Below, piece by piece: positions 9,132-20,200 of a stretch of 64,000 nt of DNA. The DNA is from Hypericum androsaemum (taxonomy: Eukaryota > Streptophyta > Magnoliopsida > Malpighiales > Hypericaceae). The notes below the pieces were generated by a model. That model did not search any database, had not been told where the DNA came from, and was given only the letters and a program-made list of their open reading frames with translations. The DNA is taken from positions 12,593,570 to 12,657,569 of the forward strand of contig OZ023186.1 in the NCBI GenBank assembly GCA_963995505.1, given 5' to 3'. Each line of letters opens with the position of its first letter. Within the stretch, counting starts at the first letter, position 1. A program made the translations under genes and the position numbers.

Positions 9132-12100
9132 CTTTTCTTGCCTTAACTTTCCTTTTCTTGCTATTTCATGCTTTTTCTTGCCTTTTCTTGCCTTTTCCTT
9201 ACCTTTTCCTTGCCTTTTCTTACCCTACCTTACCTTAGCTTTCCTTATCTTGCCTTATCTTTCCTTTTCTTTTCTTTTCTTGCCGTATCTTACCTTTTCT
9301 TGCCTTTTCCTTGCATTTTCTTGGCTTTTCTTGCCTTATCTTACATTTTTTTGCCTTTCTTACCTTATCTTTCCTTTTTCTTGCCTTTTCTTGCCTTTTC
9401 ATACATTTTCCATGACTTTTCTTGCCTTTTCTTTTCATATCTTGCCTTCTCTTGCCTATTCCTTGCATATTCCTTGCATTTTCTTGCCTTTTCTTTCCTT
9501 TTCCTTGCCTTTTCTGACCTGATCTTACCTTTATTGCCTTATCTTTCCTTTTCTTGCCTTATCTTGCCTTTTCTTACCATTTCTTGCCTTTTCTTTCATT
9601 TTCTTTCCTTTTCTTACCTTTTCTCACCTTTTCTTTCCTTTTCTTGCCTTTTCTTACCTTTCGTGCCTTTTCGTTGGCTTTTCTTGCCTTATTTTCCATT
9701 TCTTGCCTTTCTTGCCTTTTCATGCCTTTTCTTGCAAGTTCTTTCCCTTTCTTGCCTTTTCCTTGCATTTTCTTGCCTTATCTTGCATTTTCTTGCCTTA
9801 TCTTGCCTTTTCTTTCCTTTTCTTGCCTTTTCTTTCCTGTTCTTGCCTTTTCTTGCCTTTTCTTTCCTTTTCTTACCATTTCTCACCTTTTCTTTCCTTT
9901 TCTTGCCTTTTCTTGCCTATTCCTTGCCTTTTCTTTCCTTTTCTTGCCTTTTCCTTTCCTTTTCTTGCATGATCTTGCCTTTTCTTAGCTTTTCTTGGCT
10001 TTTCTTTAATTTTTGTGCCTTTTCCTTGCCTTTTCTTCCCTTATCTTGCCTTTTCTTGCCTTTTCTTGCCTTATCTTGCCTTTTCTTACCTTTTCTTTCC
10101 TTATCTTGCCTTTTCCTTGCCTATTCCTTGCCTTTTCTTGCCTTTTCGTGCCTATTCCTTGCCTTTTCTTTCCTTTTCTTGCCTTTTCTTGCATTTTACT
10201 TGCCTTTTCTTTCCTTTTCTTGCCTTATCTTGCCTTATCTTTCCTTTTTTTTTCCGTTTCTTGCCTTTTCAATCCTTTTCAGGCCTTTTCATGCCTTTTC
10301 CTTGATTTTTCTTCCCTTATCTTGACTTTTCTTTCCTTTTCCTTGCCTTTTCTTTCCTTTTAATTCCTTTTCCTTGCCTTTTCTTTTCTTTTCTTGCTTA
10401 TTCATGCCTTTACTTGCCTTATCTTTTCTTTTCTTTCCTTTTCGTGCCTTTTGCATGCCTTTTCTTGCCTTATCTTGCATTATCTTGTCTTTTCTTGCCT
10501 TATCGTTCCATTTCTTGCCTTATCTAGCCTTTTCTCACCTTTTTCATGCCTTTTCTTTCCTTTTCTTGCCTTTTTATGCCTTTTCTTACCTTTTCTTGCT
10601 TTATCTTTCCTTTTTTTTTGCCTTTTCTTGCCTTTTCCTTGTCTTTTCTTACCTTATCTTGCCTTTTGCTTGCCTTTTCTTGCCTTTTCATGTCTTTTCT
10701 TACTTTTTCTTTCCTTTTCATGCCTTTTCCATCCCTTTTTTTTTGCATTTTCCTTCCTTTTCTTGCCCTTTCTTGCCTATTCCTTGCCTTTTCTTGCCTT
10801 TTCCTTGCCTTTTCCTGCCTGATCTTGCCTTTATTGCCTTATCTTGCCTTATCTTTCCTTTTCATTCCTATTCTTTCCTTTTCTTGCCTTATTATGCCTT
10901 TTCTTACCTTTTCTCGCCTTTTCTTTCCTTTTCTTGCATTTTCTTTCCTTTTCTAGCCTTTCCTTGCCTTTTCTTGCCTTTTCATGCCTTTTCTTGCCAC
11001 TTCGTTCCCTTTCTTGCCTTTTATTGCCTTTTCCTTGTATTTTCTTGCCTTTTCTTGCCTTTTCTTTCCTTTTCTTTCATTTTCTTTCCTTTTCTTTCCT
11101 TATCTTGCCTTATCTTTCCTCTTCTTTCTTTCTCATTCCTTTTCTTTCCTTATCTTGTCTTTTCTTACCTTTTCTTACCTTTTCTTGCCTTTTCTTTCCT
11201 TTTCTCGCCTTTTCTTTCCTTTTTGTGCCTTTTATTTCCTATTCCTTGCCTTTTCTTTCCTTTTCTTATCTTTTCTGGTATGATCTTGCCTTTTCTTTTC
11301 GTTTCTTGCCATTTTATGCCTTTTCTTTCCTCATCTTTCCTTTTCTTGCCTTTAAATGCCTTTCCTTTACTTTCCTTTTCTTTCCTTTTCATGCCTTTCC
11401 TTTACTTTCCTTTTCTTTGCCTTTTCTTGCCTTATCTTACCTTATCTTGACTTATCTTGCTTTTCATGCCTTTTCTTGCCTTATCTTGCCTTTTCTTGCC
11501 TTTTCATATCTTATCTTGCCTTTTCTTACCTTATCTTGCCTTTTTCTTGTCTTTTCATGCCTTTTCTTTTCTTGCCTTTTCATGCTTTTTCCTTATCTTA
11601 TCTTGCCTTTTCTTTTCTTATCTTGCCTTATCTTGCCTTCTCCTTGCCATTTCTTTCCTTTTCTTGCCTTATCATACCTTTTCTTTCCTTTTCCTTACCT
11701 TTTCTTTTCCTTTCTTGCCTTATCTTTCCTTTACCTTGCCCTTTAGTTTCATTTTCTTGCCTTTTCATGCCTTTTCTTGCCTTTTCTTGCCTTACCTTGC
11801 CTTATCTTGCCTTATCTTTCCTTTTCTTGCCGTATCTTGCCTTTTCTTGCCTTTTCCTTGCCTTTTCTTGCCTTTTCTTTCCTTATCTTTCCTTTTCTTG
11901 CCTTTCTTACCTTATCTTGCCTTTTCATACCTTTTTCATGCCTTTTCCTGCCTTTTCTTTTCTTATCATGCCATTTCTTGCCTATTCCTTGCATATTCCT
12001 TGCCTTTTCTTGCCTTTTCCTTGCCTTTTCCTTCCTGATCTTACCTTTATTGCCTTATCTTACCTTATCTTTCCTTTTCTTGCCTTATCTTGATTTTTCT

Positions 12101-12272
12101 TACCTTTGCATGCCTTTTCTTACCTTTTCTCGCCTTTTCTTTCCTTTTCTTGCATTTTCTTGCATTTTCTTGCCTTTTCTTTCCTTTTCCTTCATTTTCG
12201 TTCCTTTTCCCTTGCTTTTCTTACCTTATATTACCATTCCTTGCTTTTTCGTGCCTTTTCCTTGGCTTTTCT
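9132..12272 (-). repeat. Decamer satellite array A (pyrimidine strand on top)
   Basis: Tandem repeats of about 10 bp read CTTTTCTTGC on the plus strand, i.e. GCAAGAAAAG on the minus strand. Frequent variants are CTTATCTTGC and CTTTTCTTTC, with 11-bp units ending in an extra T/C. A higher-order period is visible: the marker GATCTT(A/G)CCTTTATTGCCTT occurs at 9521, 10821 and 12037 (spacings 1300 and 1216 bp). The array lies in opposite polarity to arrays B-D. No gene is present; long open frames here only reflect the absence of stop trinucleotides in the unit. Confidence 0.95.
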
Positions 12273-12552
12273 TGATGTGAAGCTACAATACTCACATCAA
12301 GTGCAAGTACCAATTGGGCCGATGACACGAGCAAGAGCCAAAACATTTCACGCAGATCTTAATGGGTTAATGTAAGAAGTCTGGGCTCAAGCTAGTGCGT
12401 ACAAGTGCAAGGACGTGCATGAGGCCCATGCAAAGCCCATGCACGTGATAGAGGCTATTTTGGAAGCTTGACATGCACGTAAACTTTTGGATGCATGCGC
12501 ACATGGAGAATCAAGAAGAATCAGCCTATTTAGTCCTTGCATCTACTTGTTC
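12273..12552 (+). repeat. Family-1 LTR fragment (first 280 bp) fused to TNL pseudogene
   Basis: It starts at an LTR terminus (TGATGTGAAGCTAC) and matches the LTR at 7431-8201 through GCATCTACTTGTT, then ends abruptly. It encodes the tail motif [19 protein letters not shown] followed by a TAA where others read Gln. It lacks the TATA region found about 480 bp into full LTRs. Its orientation is opposite to the minus-strand elements on the left. Confidence 0.85.
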
Positions 12553-12603
12553 TTAGATCTTTATGAGAAGAGCTTTTGACATCTCTATTGTTTGTTTGAT
12601 TAG

Positions 12604-13696
12604 GTCGGAGGTGGAAATAATAAAAAAACTCATCAACCGTGTACAATTTGTTCTGAGTAAAAAGTCTTCCGTTGATTTGAATAACCGCTTCATTGTAACG
12701 AAGCACGTGGAAATCGTCGAATCGACAATGTTCGCATCTGAACAACAATGGAGATGTCTTGGTCTATGGGGTATGGGAGGTATAGGCAAAACAACACTTG
12801 CTAAAGAGATACGGAAGCACGTCTCTAATCATTTTGAAGGATCATGCTTTATTGAGAAAGTTGGGACGCTTGCAAAAATGGGCCAATTGGAATGTGTGTT
12901 CAAGAGAGAGATATCCCAACTCCTCAAAATGAATGATAATGACCATGAAATTGATGCCATCCAAAGGAAGCTAGGAGTAACAAAGGTGCTTATCGTACTT
13001 GACGATGTCAGTGACACGGATCAATGTCAAGAACTGATAGAAGATTGGAGTCCGCATTGTCAAAGAAGTAAGATGATAGTAATTAGCAGGGACAAACAAA
13101 TTCTTAGGAATATTGGGTGTCAACCAATATATGAAGTCACGGCATTAGATGATGATGAATCCCTTCAACTCCTTAAGCATCATATCTTAAAGCAAAGGAA
13201 GCCTTCACCTGACCAGGAGGAGTTGTTGAAAGATTCTATCAAATACACAACAGGTTTGCCATTGGCCCTCAAGGTCCTTGGTTGCAATCTTTTTGACAAG
13301 GATATAACTATTTGGAAGAGCGAGCTCGTCAAATTAGGTGATAAACCTGACTTGTATATTGCGAAGATTTTGAGGACTAGTTATGATGGGCTAGACGTTG
13401 ATGAGAAGAACATATTTCTCGATATTGCTTGTGTCATGGAAGGTTGGGAAAAAAATTGGGTTGAAAGTATACTTGATGCTTGCGGATTCCATGCTATAAG
13501 AGGAATAGATCGACTTGTGGACAAGGCTCTACTTACCATCTCAGACCAAAGAATTGACGAGGCTCTACTTACCATCTCAGGCCATAGAATACAAATGCAT
13601 GACTTGTTACAACAAATGGGCAAAGATATAGGTTGTGACACCAGGTTATTTAGGGAGAAGGAAATTGCAAGATACTCGCAAAAAGAAGTCAGGTAA
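12604..13696 (+). CDS. NB-ARC exon of TNL pseudogene
   Basis: The open frame carries the NB-ARC motifs in order: P-loop GMGGIGKTT (12770-12796), kinase-2 VLIVLDDVSD (about 12986-13015), RNBS-B KMIVISRDKQIL, GLPLAL (about 13254), RNBS-D FLDIACV and MHD in IQMHDLLQQMG (about 13591). The Asp ending kinase-2 and the MHD context are typical of TIR-class rather than CC-class proteins. DKALLTISDQRI is followed at once by DEALLTISGHRI, a 12-residue duplication between the winged-helix region and MHD. The frame could extend back to an ATG at 12563, but 12553-12603 looks like intron 1. The exon probably ends near 13692-13694 at AG/GTAATT. Confidence 0.82.
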
Positions 13697-13926
13697 TTTG
13701 AGAATTTGTTGGTCACCTTTACGTTTCATGTTCAAAATATTTTTCCATTTCAACTAGCACATTCTGATGTCCTTCAGAGTTCTGATCTACCATGATTCGA
13801 CTTTTAGTACGAACAAAATAACAAATGTTACTTTACGAGACATTGTCATGTAACCGCTAGCTGGTATAGTAGGCTTAAACTTGTGTATTATTTAATGCTT
13901 TACAATCTCTACTCTTTCACAACCAG

Positions 13927-14229
13927 GGGCTAAAAATGGAGACGATAGAAGTCATTTCAATGGAAGTGTCTCATAATACATATATAAACCCTGGAGTTTT
14001 CGAAGAAATGCTCTGGCTAAGAATTCTCCGTTTTGAATGTCACCGTTCTCGAAGAAGCGACGCAATAGCCGTTGTTCAAGATCTCGAATATCTTCCTGAC
14101 AAACTGCGGTACTTGGAGTGGGCCCACTACGGTGAGCAATCTCTGCCGCCGCTATTTAATCCTGTAAATCTTGTTGAACTTAGGATGGTATATAGCAACC
14201 TGAGACAGCTTTGGACCGGTGAAATGGAG
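13927..14229 (+). CDS. First LRR exon of TNL pseudogene
   Basis: It follows an acceptor at CAACCAG (13926) and ends at GGAG/GTAACC (14229). It reads GLKMETIEVISMEV, matching the IEGI-like link that follows the NB-ARC exon in TNL genes, then LRYLEW and an LRR_3-type repeat (NLVELRMVYSNLRQLW). Phase does not match the preceding exon when the best-looking donor is used, another sign of decay. Confidence 0.72.
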
Positions 14230-14432
14230 GTAACCTATTTCAGTTCATGTCTTTCAGTTTAACCATAAAAAATTGAACTTCTTTGAATCAAGATTTATAG
14301 GCATTGCTATAAGATTATGCGTAGCAGAGATAGGATAATAGTCTTGACTTATTTTGCGATTAGTATTCTGATTTAGGATTGCTAATGGTAGGCTAGCCGA
14401 CTCATTTTACTCATTAAATTGTTGCACCGTGT

Positions 14433-15120
14433 ATGCCGAGCTTGAAACTTGTCGACCTTTCTTGGTCGAAGAAGTTGACCACGGTTCCTAACTTTCGAAA
14501 CTCATTGGAGTTAGAGAGACTGAGGTTAAGCTACTATGAGAACTTGGAGGACATTCCAGATCTCTCACAATTCACAAATTTGGTGGAACTCAACCTCAAG
14601 GGCTCCCGTAGATTGAGAATCCTTGGACAGCTTCCACCAAGTCTGATTGACTTGAATCTGTCTTCTACGAAAATTAAAAAACTAGAATACACTTCAATCC
14701 AGGGATTGTCTCAACTTGAAGGCTTGTTCTTGGACTATTGTGTCAAGCTTAAGAGTCTACCGGACAACATTTGTGAGCTGAAAAATCTCGGAAGGCTAAA
14801 CCTTGGAAGTTGCCGGCAGCTGTCGACTCTACCGGACAACATTTGTGCGCTGAAAAATCTCGAAGTGCTAAACCTTGACGGATGCCAGAAGCTGTCGACA
14901 CTTCCATTTCTTCAGATGCCTATCATCATCCAAGGCGGGAGTAGTCCATCAGAAAACCTACCGGCGGCCAGAGATGGCCTCGTGTCTCTCAGAATGTTAC
15001 ATTTTCCGTGGTACACGGGCAAAACGATACCTTGTTTGAAAAGCCTAGTGTCGCTTGAGGAACTGATCTTGCATGATAGCAATGTGAAGAGCTTACCGGA
15101 AGATATCAAGTACCCAATCT
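14433..15120 (+). CDS. Main LRR exon of TNL pseudogene
   Basis: It encodes the LRR solenoid: LKLVDLSWSKKLTTVPNF, repeated LxxLxLxxCxxLxxLP units including two near-identical copies of SLPDNICELKNLGRLNL / TLPDNICALKNLEVLNL, and LVSLEELILHDSNVKSLPEDI. The normal frame is lost at about 15111-15122, consistent with a 1-nt deletion; the original frame stops at 15155 after a nonsense tail. The upstream acceptor appears mutated (TTGTTGCAC). Confidence 0.75.
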
Positions 15121-15949
15121 CTGGAGGATTGATGTTTCCGATTGCACAAGTCTGAGTAGTATACCAGAGCTTCCACCAAGCCTGCAGTACCTAAATGCTT
15201 ATAACTGTACATCTCTCCAAAAGTATACCCCTTTGTCTAAAGAGTTCCATTCCAAGAAAAATCTATATTTTCTGGATATGGTGTTCAGTAACTGCATCAA
15301 TTTGGAGAAAGAGGCAAATACAATCTGGAGAGATATTCGGCTGAGAAGTCAATCCATTTTTGTAAGTTCGGTCTCTCTTTCTCACTCTCAGGCAAAGACA
15401 CATTCACATGTACAAGAACTCTTATGGAGAGTCTCATGCTCTATTCCTTTATTTGAGAGACGGTGCGATGAGCCAGAGCTATTTGTGTGTATGTATGGGA
15501 ATGAATGTCCAGAATGGTTCAAGTACTCCGACAAAGGACCTTCTATACAAGTCAAACCCAACCGCCGCCATCCTATTGGATTCTATTTCTTCGCGGTCGT
15601 TGATGCTCCAACCAATGATGACACTACTCTATGGGGCCTCAAAGTTACTTGCAAGGGCTCTAGCGACTCTGGAGAAACTTTTGATTTTTCTTGCAAGTAC
15701 ATCCAAAGGCCGGTCCGATCAAAGCACACAATCGTATGGTACCACCACTTGGGTTCGGACAATAATCAATTCCATCTCAATAGAGGAGCCACGTTTCATT
15801 TTTCTGCTACGATATACGATTGGCTAGAAGAAAAAGAGAGTTGTTTTATTCCGAAATGTGGAGTAACGCCATTCTACAACAATGACAAAGACGAAGATGA
15901 CAACGACAGAGACGACCAGAACAACAACAAAGGACGACGAAAAAGGTGA
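15113..15949 (+). CDS. Terminal LRR and C-JID-like C-terminus of TNL pseudogene
   Basis: This continues the LRR exon in a shifted frame: IDVSDCTSLSSIPELPPSLQ is the usual last LRR of TNLs. The C-terminal jelly-roll/Ig-like post-LRR domain follows (PELFVCMYGNECPEWFKY, GFYFFAVVDAP, FIPKCGVTPFY) and an acidic, Asp/Asn-rich tail. The TGA at 15947-15949 overlaps a strong donor-like AAAAG/GTGAGT, so the last exon may originally have spliced onward at 15945. Confidence 0.7.
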   Translation, partial: PNLWRIDVSDCTSLSSIPELPPSLQYLNAYNCTSLQKYTPLSKEFHSKKNLYFLDMVFSNCINLEKEANTIWRDIRLRSQSIFVSSVSLSHSQAKTHSHVQELLWRVSCSIPLFERRCDEPELFVCMYGNECPEWFKYSDKGPSIQVKPNRRHPIGFYFFAVVDAPTNDDTTLWGLKVTCKGSSDSGETFDFSCKYIQRPVRSKHTIVWYHHLGSDNNQFHLNRGATFHFSATIYDWLEEKESCFIPKCGVTPFYNNDKDEDDNDRDDQNNNKGRRKR

Positions 15950-17220
15950 GTTGTGCTTACAAATGCATTGAGCTTTCTTTTGTTGCTTGCTACTGATTAT
16001 AATTATAATCATTTCAACTCTATAAACTTACCTCGCTCACTTTTTCACTTAAATTTCTCTTCTTTTTTTTATTCTCTTGAGTGTTCTCTTTCTGTTATTT
16101 ATTTGTGCTGATTTCGTTGAAATGACTGAAACCAACCAAACTTATGGTCCATCCACCAAATTCCACCGCCGCCTCTAATTTCTACCTTCATCTCTTACTT
16201 TATTTGGTGTCAATATTCTAATCCATCCACGTTTTACTCTATTCTATTTTTAAAATCTTACTGTTGTCATGTTTGTATCCTCTTTTTACTCATTTTTCCT
16301 CCTCTCTTTTTTTTCCTCGAATATATCCTGATGTCTTTTTTTAAGTTCTTTTATTTATAGGATCATTTTCGTTTTCACAATACTAACACGAAAATCAGAT
16401 CAACTCAGGTCTGTTTCTATTTTGATCTTAATACGTTTTGTATTACCGAACTTTGATACAATTATCTAATTTATCAAATTGGTCTTAACTAATTCAGAGT
16501 TTACCTTGACTTATTTGCATGGTTTTCAAACACGATCCAAATTTTTTGTCGTACTCCGGGTCAACCGGTCGGACTGACACTTTTTTATATTAAAACAATA
16601 TCTTTACTAAAATTATAATTACCATTTAGAATCCACAAATACACTTCATGGTTCTTGAATTGATTTGATCACTACTAGTCAACTGCCACCAGTCGGACAT
16701 GTCTAATCAAGTCCTTTTCCATGTTCGATAGAGGATTTGAAGGTTAAATTGCAGATATATGATGGAAGGCCTCTATCCGGATCTATTCCGAAACAAGTGA
16801 CATGCTCCATTAAGGAGAAACAAGAACTGTTATCTGAAACAGTCAACCCAAGGTGCACCCTATTAGTTGCCAAATGCTTATATCCATTCATTCCTACTCT
16901 TCTTGAATCCTCACTCTTATGGCCACTTCTCTAATCTCTAGTTATCTTGATTTCTCGCAAATCTTCTGGTGGCATATGGAACTACTAAGTGCAAAATCTC
17001 CTGGAGTACCACTATAAAATTCTATTGTGAACGAGATTCTTTTGGAATTTTTACTTCTTTGTGTGTGTTATTATCTTTGTTTGAATGTGAATGTGCGATT
17101 TGGCCAAAGTTCCATCCTTGTCTAAACTTAAGTTGTGATCATGGAGCTTCTTATTAGCAGCTGTCTTCTGTTTGGTGCTTTTTGTATTGAGTCGGAATTA
17201 CAGTGAAATATGTCTATGCT
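15950..17220 (+). other. AT-rich non-coding stretch downstream of TNL remnant
   Basis: This is mostly T-rich intergenic or intronic DNA with no convincing gene, except a short EF-P-like fragment at about 16737-16845. It ends sharply where satellite array B begins (17221). Confidence 0.6.
16737..16845 (+). pseudogene. Possible elongation factor P-like fragment
   Basis: About 35 residues read LKVKLQIYDGRPLSGSIPKQ then VTCSIKEKQE. From memory this resembles the middle OB domain of organellar EF-P family proteins (pattern ...YDGRPLS..PK.VTC.IKE). Similarity ends after about 16845; there is no start, KOW domain or C-terminal domain nearby. It may be an exon scrap carried along with the TNL segment. 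The identification is tentative. Confidence 0.3.
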
Positions 17221-20200
17221 ATGCAAGAAAAGGCAAGAAAAGGCAAGGAAAAGGCAAGAAAAGGAAAGAAAATGCAAGGAAAGTCAAAAAATGGCAAGGA
17301 AAAGGCATGATAAGGAATGAAAAGGCAAGAAAAGTCAAGAATTAGCAAGGAAAAGGCAAGATAAAGAATGAAAAGGCAAGATCAGGAAAGAAAAGGCAAG
17401 AAAAAGGCAAGATAAGGAAAGAAAAGACAAGATAAGGCAAGGCAAGAAAAGGGCAAGATAAGGCAACAAAGGCTAGGAAAATGCAAGAAAAGGTAAGGAA
17501 AAGGCAAGAAAGGGCAAGAAAATAAAAGAAAATGCAAGGAAAACGCAAGAAAAGACAAGAAAAGCCAAGAAAAGGTAAGAAAAGGCAAGCTAAGGCAAGA
17601 TAAGGCAAGAAAAGGCAAGGAAAATGCAACAAAAGGAAAGAAAATGCAAGATAAGGAAAGAAAAGGTAAGAAATGCCAAGGAAAAGGCAAGATAAAAAAA
17701 GAAAAGGCAAGAGAAGGAAAGATAAGGCAAGAAAAGATAAGAAAAGGCAAGAAAAGGCAAGGAAAAGGCAAGATAAGTAAAGAAAAGGCAAGATAATGCA
17801 AGAAAATGCATGAAAAGGAAAGAAAAGGCAAGATAATTCAAGAAAAGGCAAGGAAAAAGCTGGAAAAGGCAAGGAAAAAGCAAGATAAAGAAAGAAAAGG
17901 TAAGATAAGGCAAGGTTAGGCAAGAAAAGGTAAGATAGGGCAAGAAAAGGCAAGAAATGGTAAGATAGGCCAAGAAAAGGTGAGAAAAGGCAAGATAAGG
18001 TTAGAAAATGTAAGATACGGCAAGAAAAGGCAAGATAAGGAAAGGAAAGGCTAGAAAATGCAAGATAAGAAAAGAAAAGTCAAGAAAAGGCAAGAAATGG
18101 CAATGAAAAGGCAAGATAAGAAAAGAAAATGCAAGATAAGGCAAGAAAAGGCCAGAAAAGACAAGTAAAGGCAAGGAAAGGCAAGAAAAGGCAAGATAAG
18201 GAAAGATAAGGCAAGATAAGGCTAGAAAAGCAAAGAAAAAGCAAAGACAATGCAGGAAAAGGAAAGAAAAGGTAAGGAAAAGGCATGATAAGGAAAGAAA
18301 AGACAAGAAAAGACAAGATAAGGCAAGATAAGGCAAGAAAAGGAAAGAAAATGTTAGAAAAGGCAAGGAAAAGGCAAGTCATGGAAAGAAAAGGCAAGAA
18401 AAGGTAAGAAAAGATAAGAAAAGGCAAGAAAAGCGTAGATAAGGTAAGAAAAGACAATAAAAGGCAAGAAAAGGTAAGATAAGGCAAGATAACGAAAGAA
18501 AAGGCAAGATAACGAAAGAAAAGGCAAGATGTGGAAAGAAAAGGCAAGAAAAGGTAAGAAATGGTAAGGAAAAGGCAAGATAAGGAAAGAAAAGGCAAGA
18601 TAATGCAAGAAAGGGCAAGAAAAGATAAGAAAAGGCAAGAACAGGCAAGAAAAGGCAAGAAAAGCCAAGGAAAAGGCAAGAAAAGGAAAGAAAAGGCAAG
18701 GAAAGTCAAGAAATGGCAAGGAAAAGGCAAGATAAGGAATGAAAAGGCAAGATAAGGCAAGAAAAGTCAAAAATTAGCAAGGAAAAGACATGATAAGGTA
18801 TGAAAAGGCAAGATCAGGAAAGAAAAGGCAAGAAAAAGGCAAGATAAGGAAAGAAAAGACAAGATAAGGCAAGGTAAGAAAAGGCAAGAAAGGCTAAGAA
18901 AATGCAAGAAAAGGCAAGAAAAAGGCAAGAAAGGGCAAGAAAATGAAAGAAAATTCATGATAAGGAAAGAAAAGGTAAGAAATGGCAAGGAAAAGGCAAG
19001 ATAAAAAAAGAAAAGACAAGAGAAGGAAAGATAAGGCAAGAAAAGATAAAAAAAGGCACGGAAAAGGCAAGAAAAGGCAAGGAAAAGGCAAGACAAGTAA
19101 AGAAAAGGCAAGAAACAGCAAGATAAGGCAAGAAAAGGCATGAAAAATGCAAGATAAGAATTGAAAAGACATGATAAGGCAAGGCAAGATAAGGCAAGAA
19201 CGGCTAAGAAAATGCAAGAAAAGGCATGGAAAAGGCAAGAAAGGGCAAGAAAATGAAAGAAAATGCAAGGAAAAGGCAAGAAAAGACAATAAAAGCCAAG
19301 AAAAGGTAAGAAAAGATAAGCTAAGGCAAGATAAGGAAAGAAAAGGCAAGGAAAAGGCAAAATAAGTAAAGATAAGGCAAGAAAAGACAAGAAAAGGAAA
19401 GATAAGGCAAGAAAAGGTAAGAAAAAGAAAGAAAAGACAAGAAAAGGCAAGGAAAATGCATGATAAGAAAAGAAAAGGCAAGATACTGCAAGAAACGGCA
19501 AGAAACGCTAGGAAAAGGTATGATAAGGCAAGATAAGGCAAGACAATGCAAGAAAAGTCATAGAAAAGGCAAGATAAGGAAAGAAAAGGCAAGAGAAGGA
19601 AGAAAAAGGCAAGAGAAGGTAAGAAAGTGCAAGATAAGGCAAGAAAAGGTAAGATAAGGCAAGATAAGGCAAGAAAAGGTAAACCTTAGAAAAGACAAGA
19701 AAAAATAAGAACAGATAAGAAAAGGCAAGAAAAGGGAAGGAAAATGCATGATAAGGTAAGAAAAGACAAGATACGGCAAGAAAAGGCATGAAAAGATTAG
19801 AAAAGGCAAGGAAAAGGCAAGATATGCAAAGAAAAGACAATAAAAGCCAAAAAAAGGCAAGTAAATACAATAAAAGGCAACAATAGGAAATATAAGGCAA
19901 GAAAAGGCGAGAAAATGCATGAAAAGGCAACAAAAGGCAACAAAAAGCAAAATAAGGAAAGAAAGGGCATGATAAGGCAAGGAAAGGCAAGGTGAACGTA
20001 AGATAAGGAAAGAAAAGGCAAGCTAACGCAAGAAAGGAAAGAAATGTAAGGAAAAGGTAAGATAAGGTAAGAATAGGCAAGATTAGGCAAAACAAGGCAA
20101 AAAAAGCCTAGGTAAGGCAAGAAAAGTCAAGGAAAAGGCAAGATAAGGCAAGAAAAGGAAGAAAAAAAGGGAAGAGAAGGCAAGAAAATGCAAGAAAAGC

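Larger units (their letters stand above)
12553..15949 (+). pseudogene. TIR-NB-LRR resistance gene remnant lacking the TIR exon
   Basis: The segment begins inside the intron that normally separates TIR and NB-ARC exons; the acceptor TTTGATTAG ends at 12603. It continues with NB-ARC, LRR and C-terminal post-LRR exons. The TIR exon and promoter are missing and replaced by an LTR fragment. Further damage includes a 36-bp in-frame duplication (13524-13595), poor fit of the NB-ARC/LRR exon junction, no AG acceptor where the main LRR exon should begin (TTGTTGCAC before 14420), and a frameshift at about 15111-15122. Introns (13693-13926 and 14230-14432) hold nothing else. TNL proteins are intracellular immune receptors; this copy is unlikely to make one. 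Confidence 0.85.

Noticed and set aside
12563..12603. ATG at 12563 as the start of a TIR-less NB-LRR protein
   Set aside because: The sequence before 12604 has intron character and ends in a good acceptor (TTTGATTAG). The upstream residues do not match the start of TNL NB-ARC exons, so this ATG is probably intronic.
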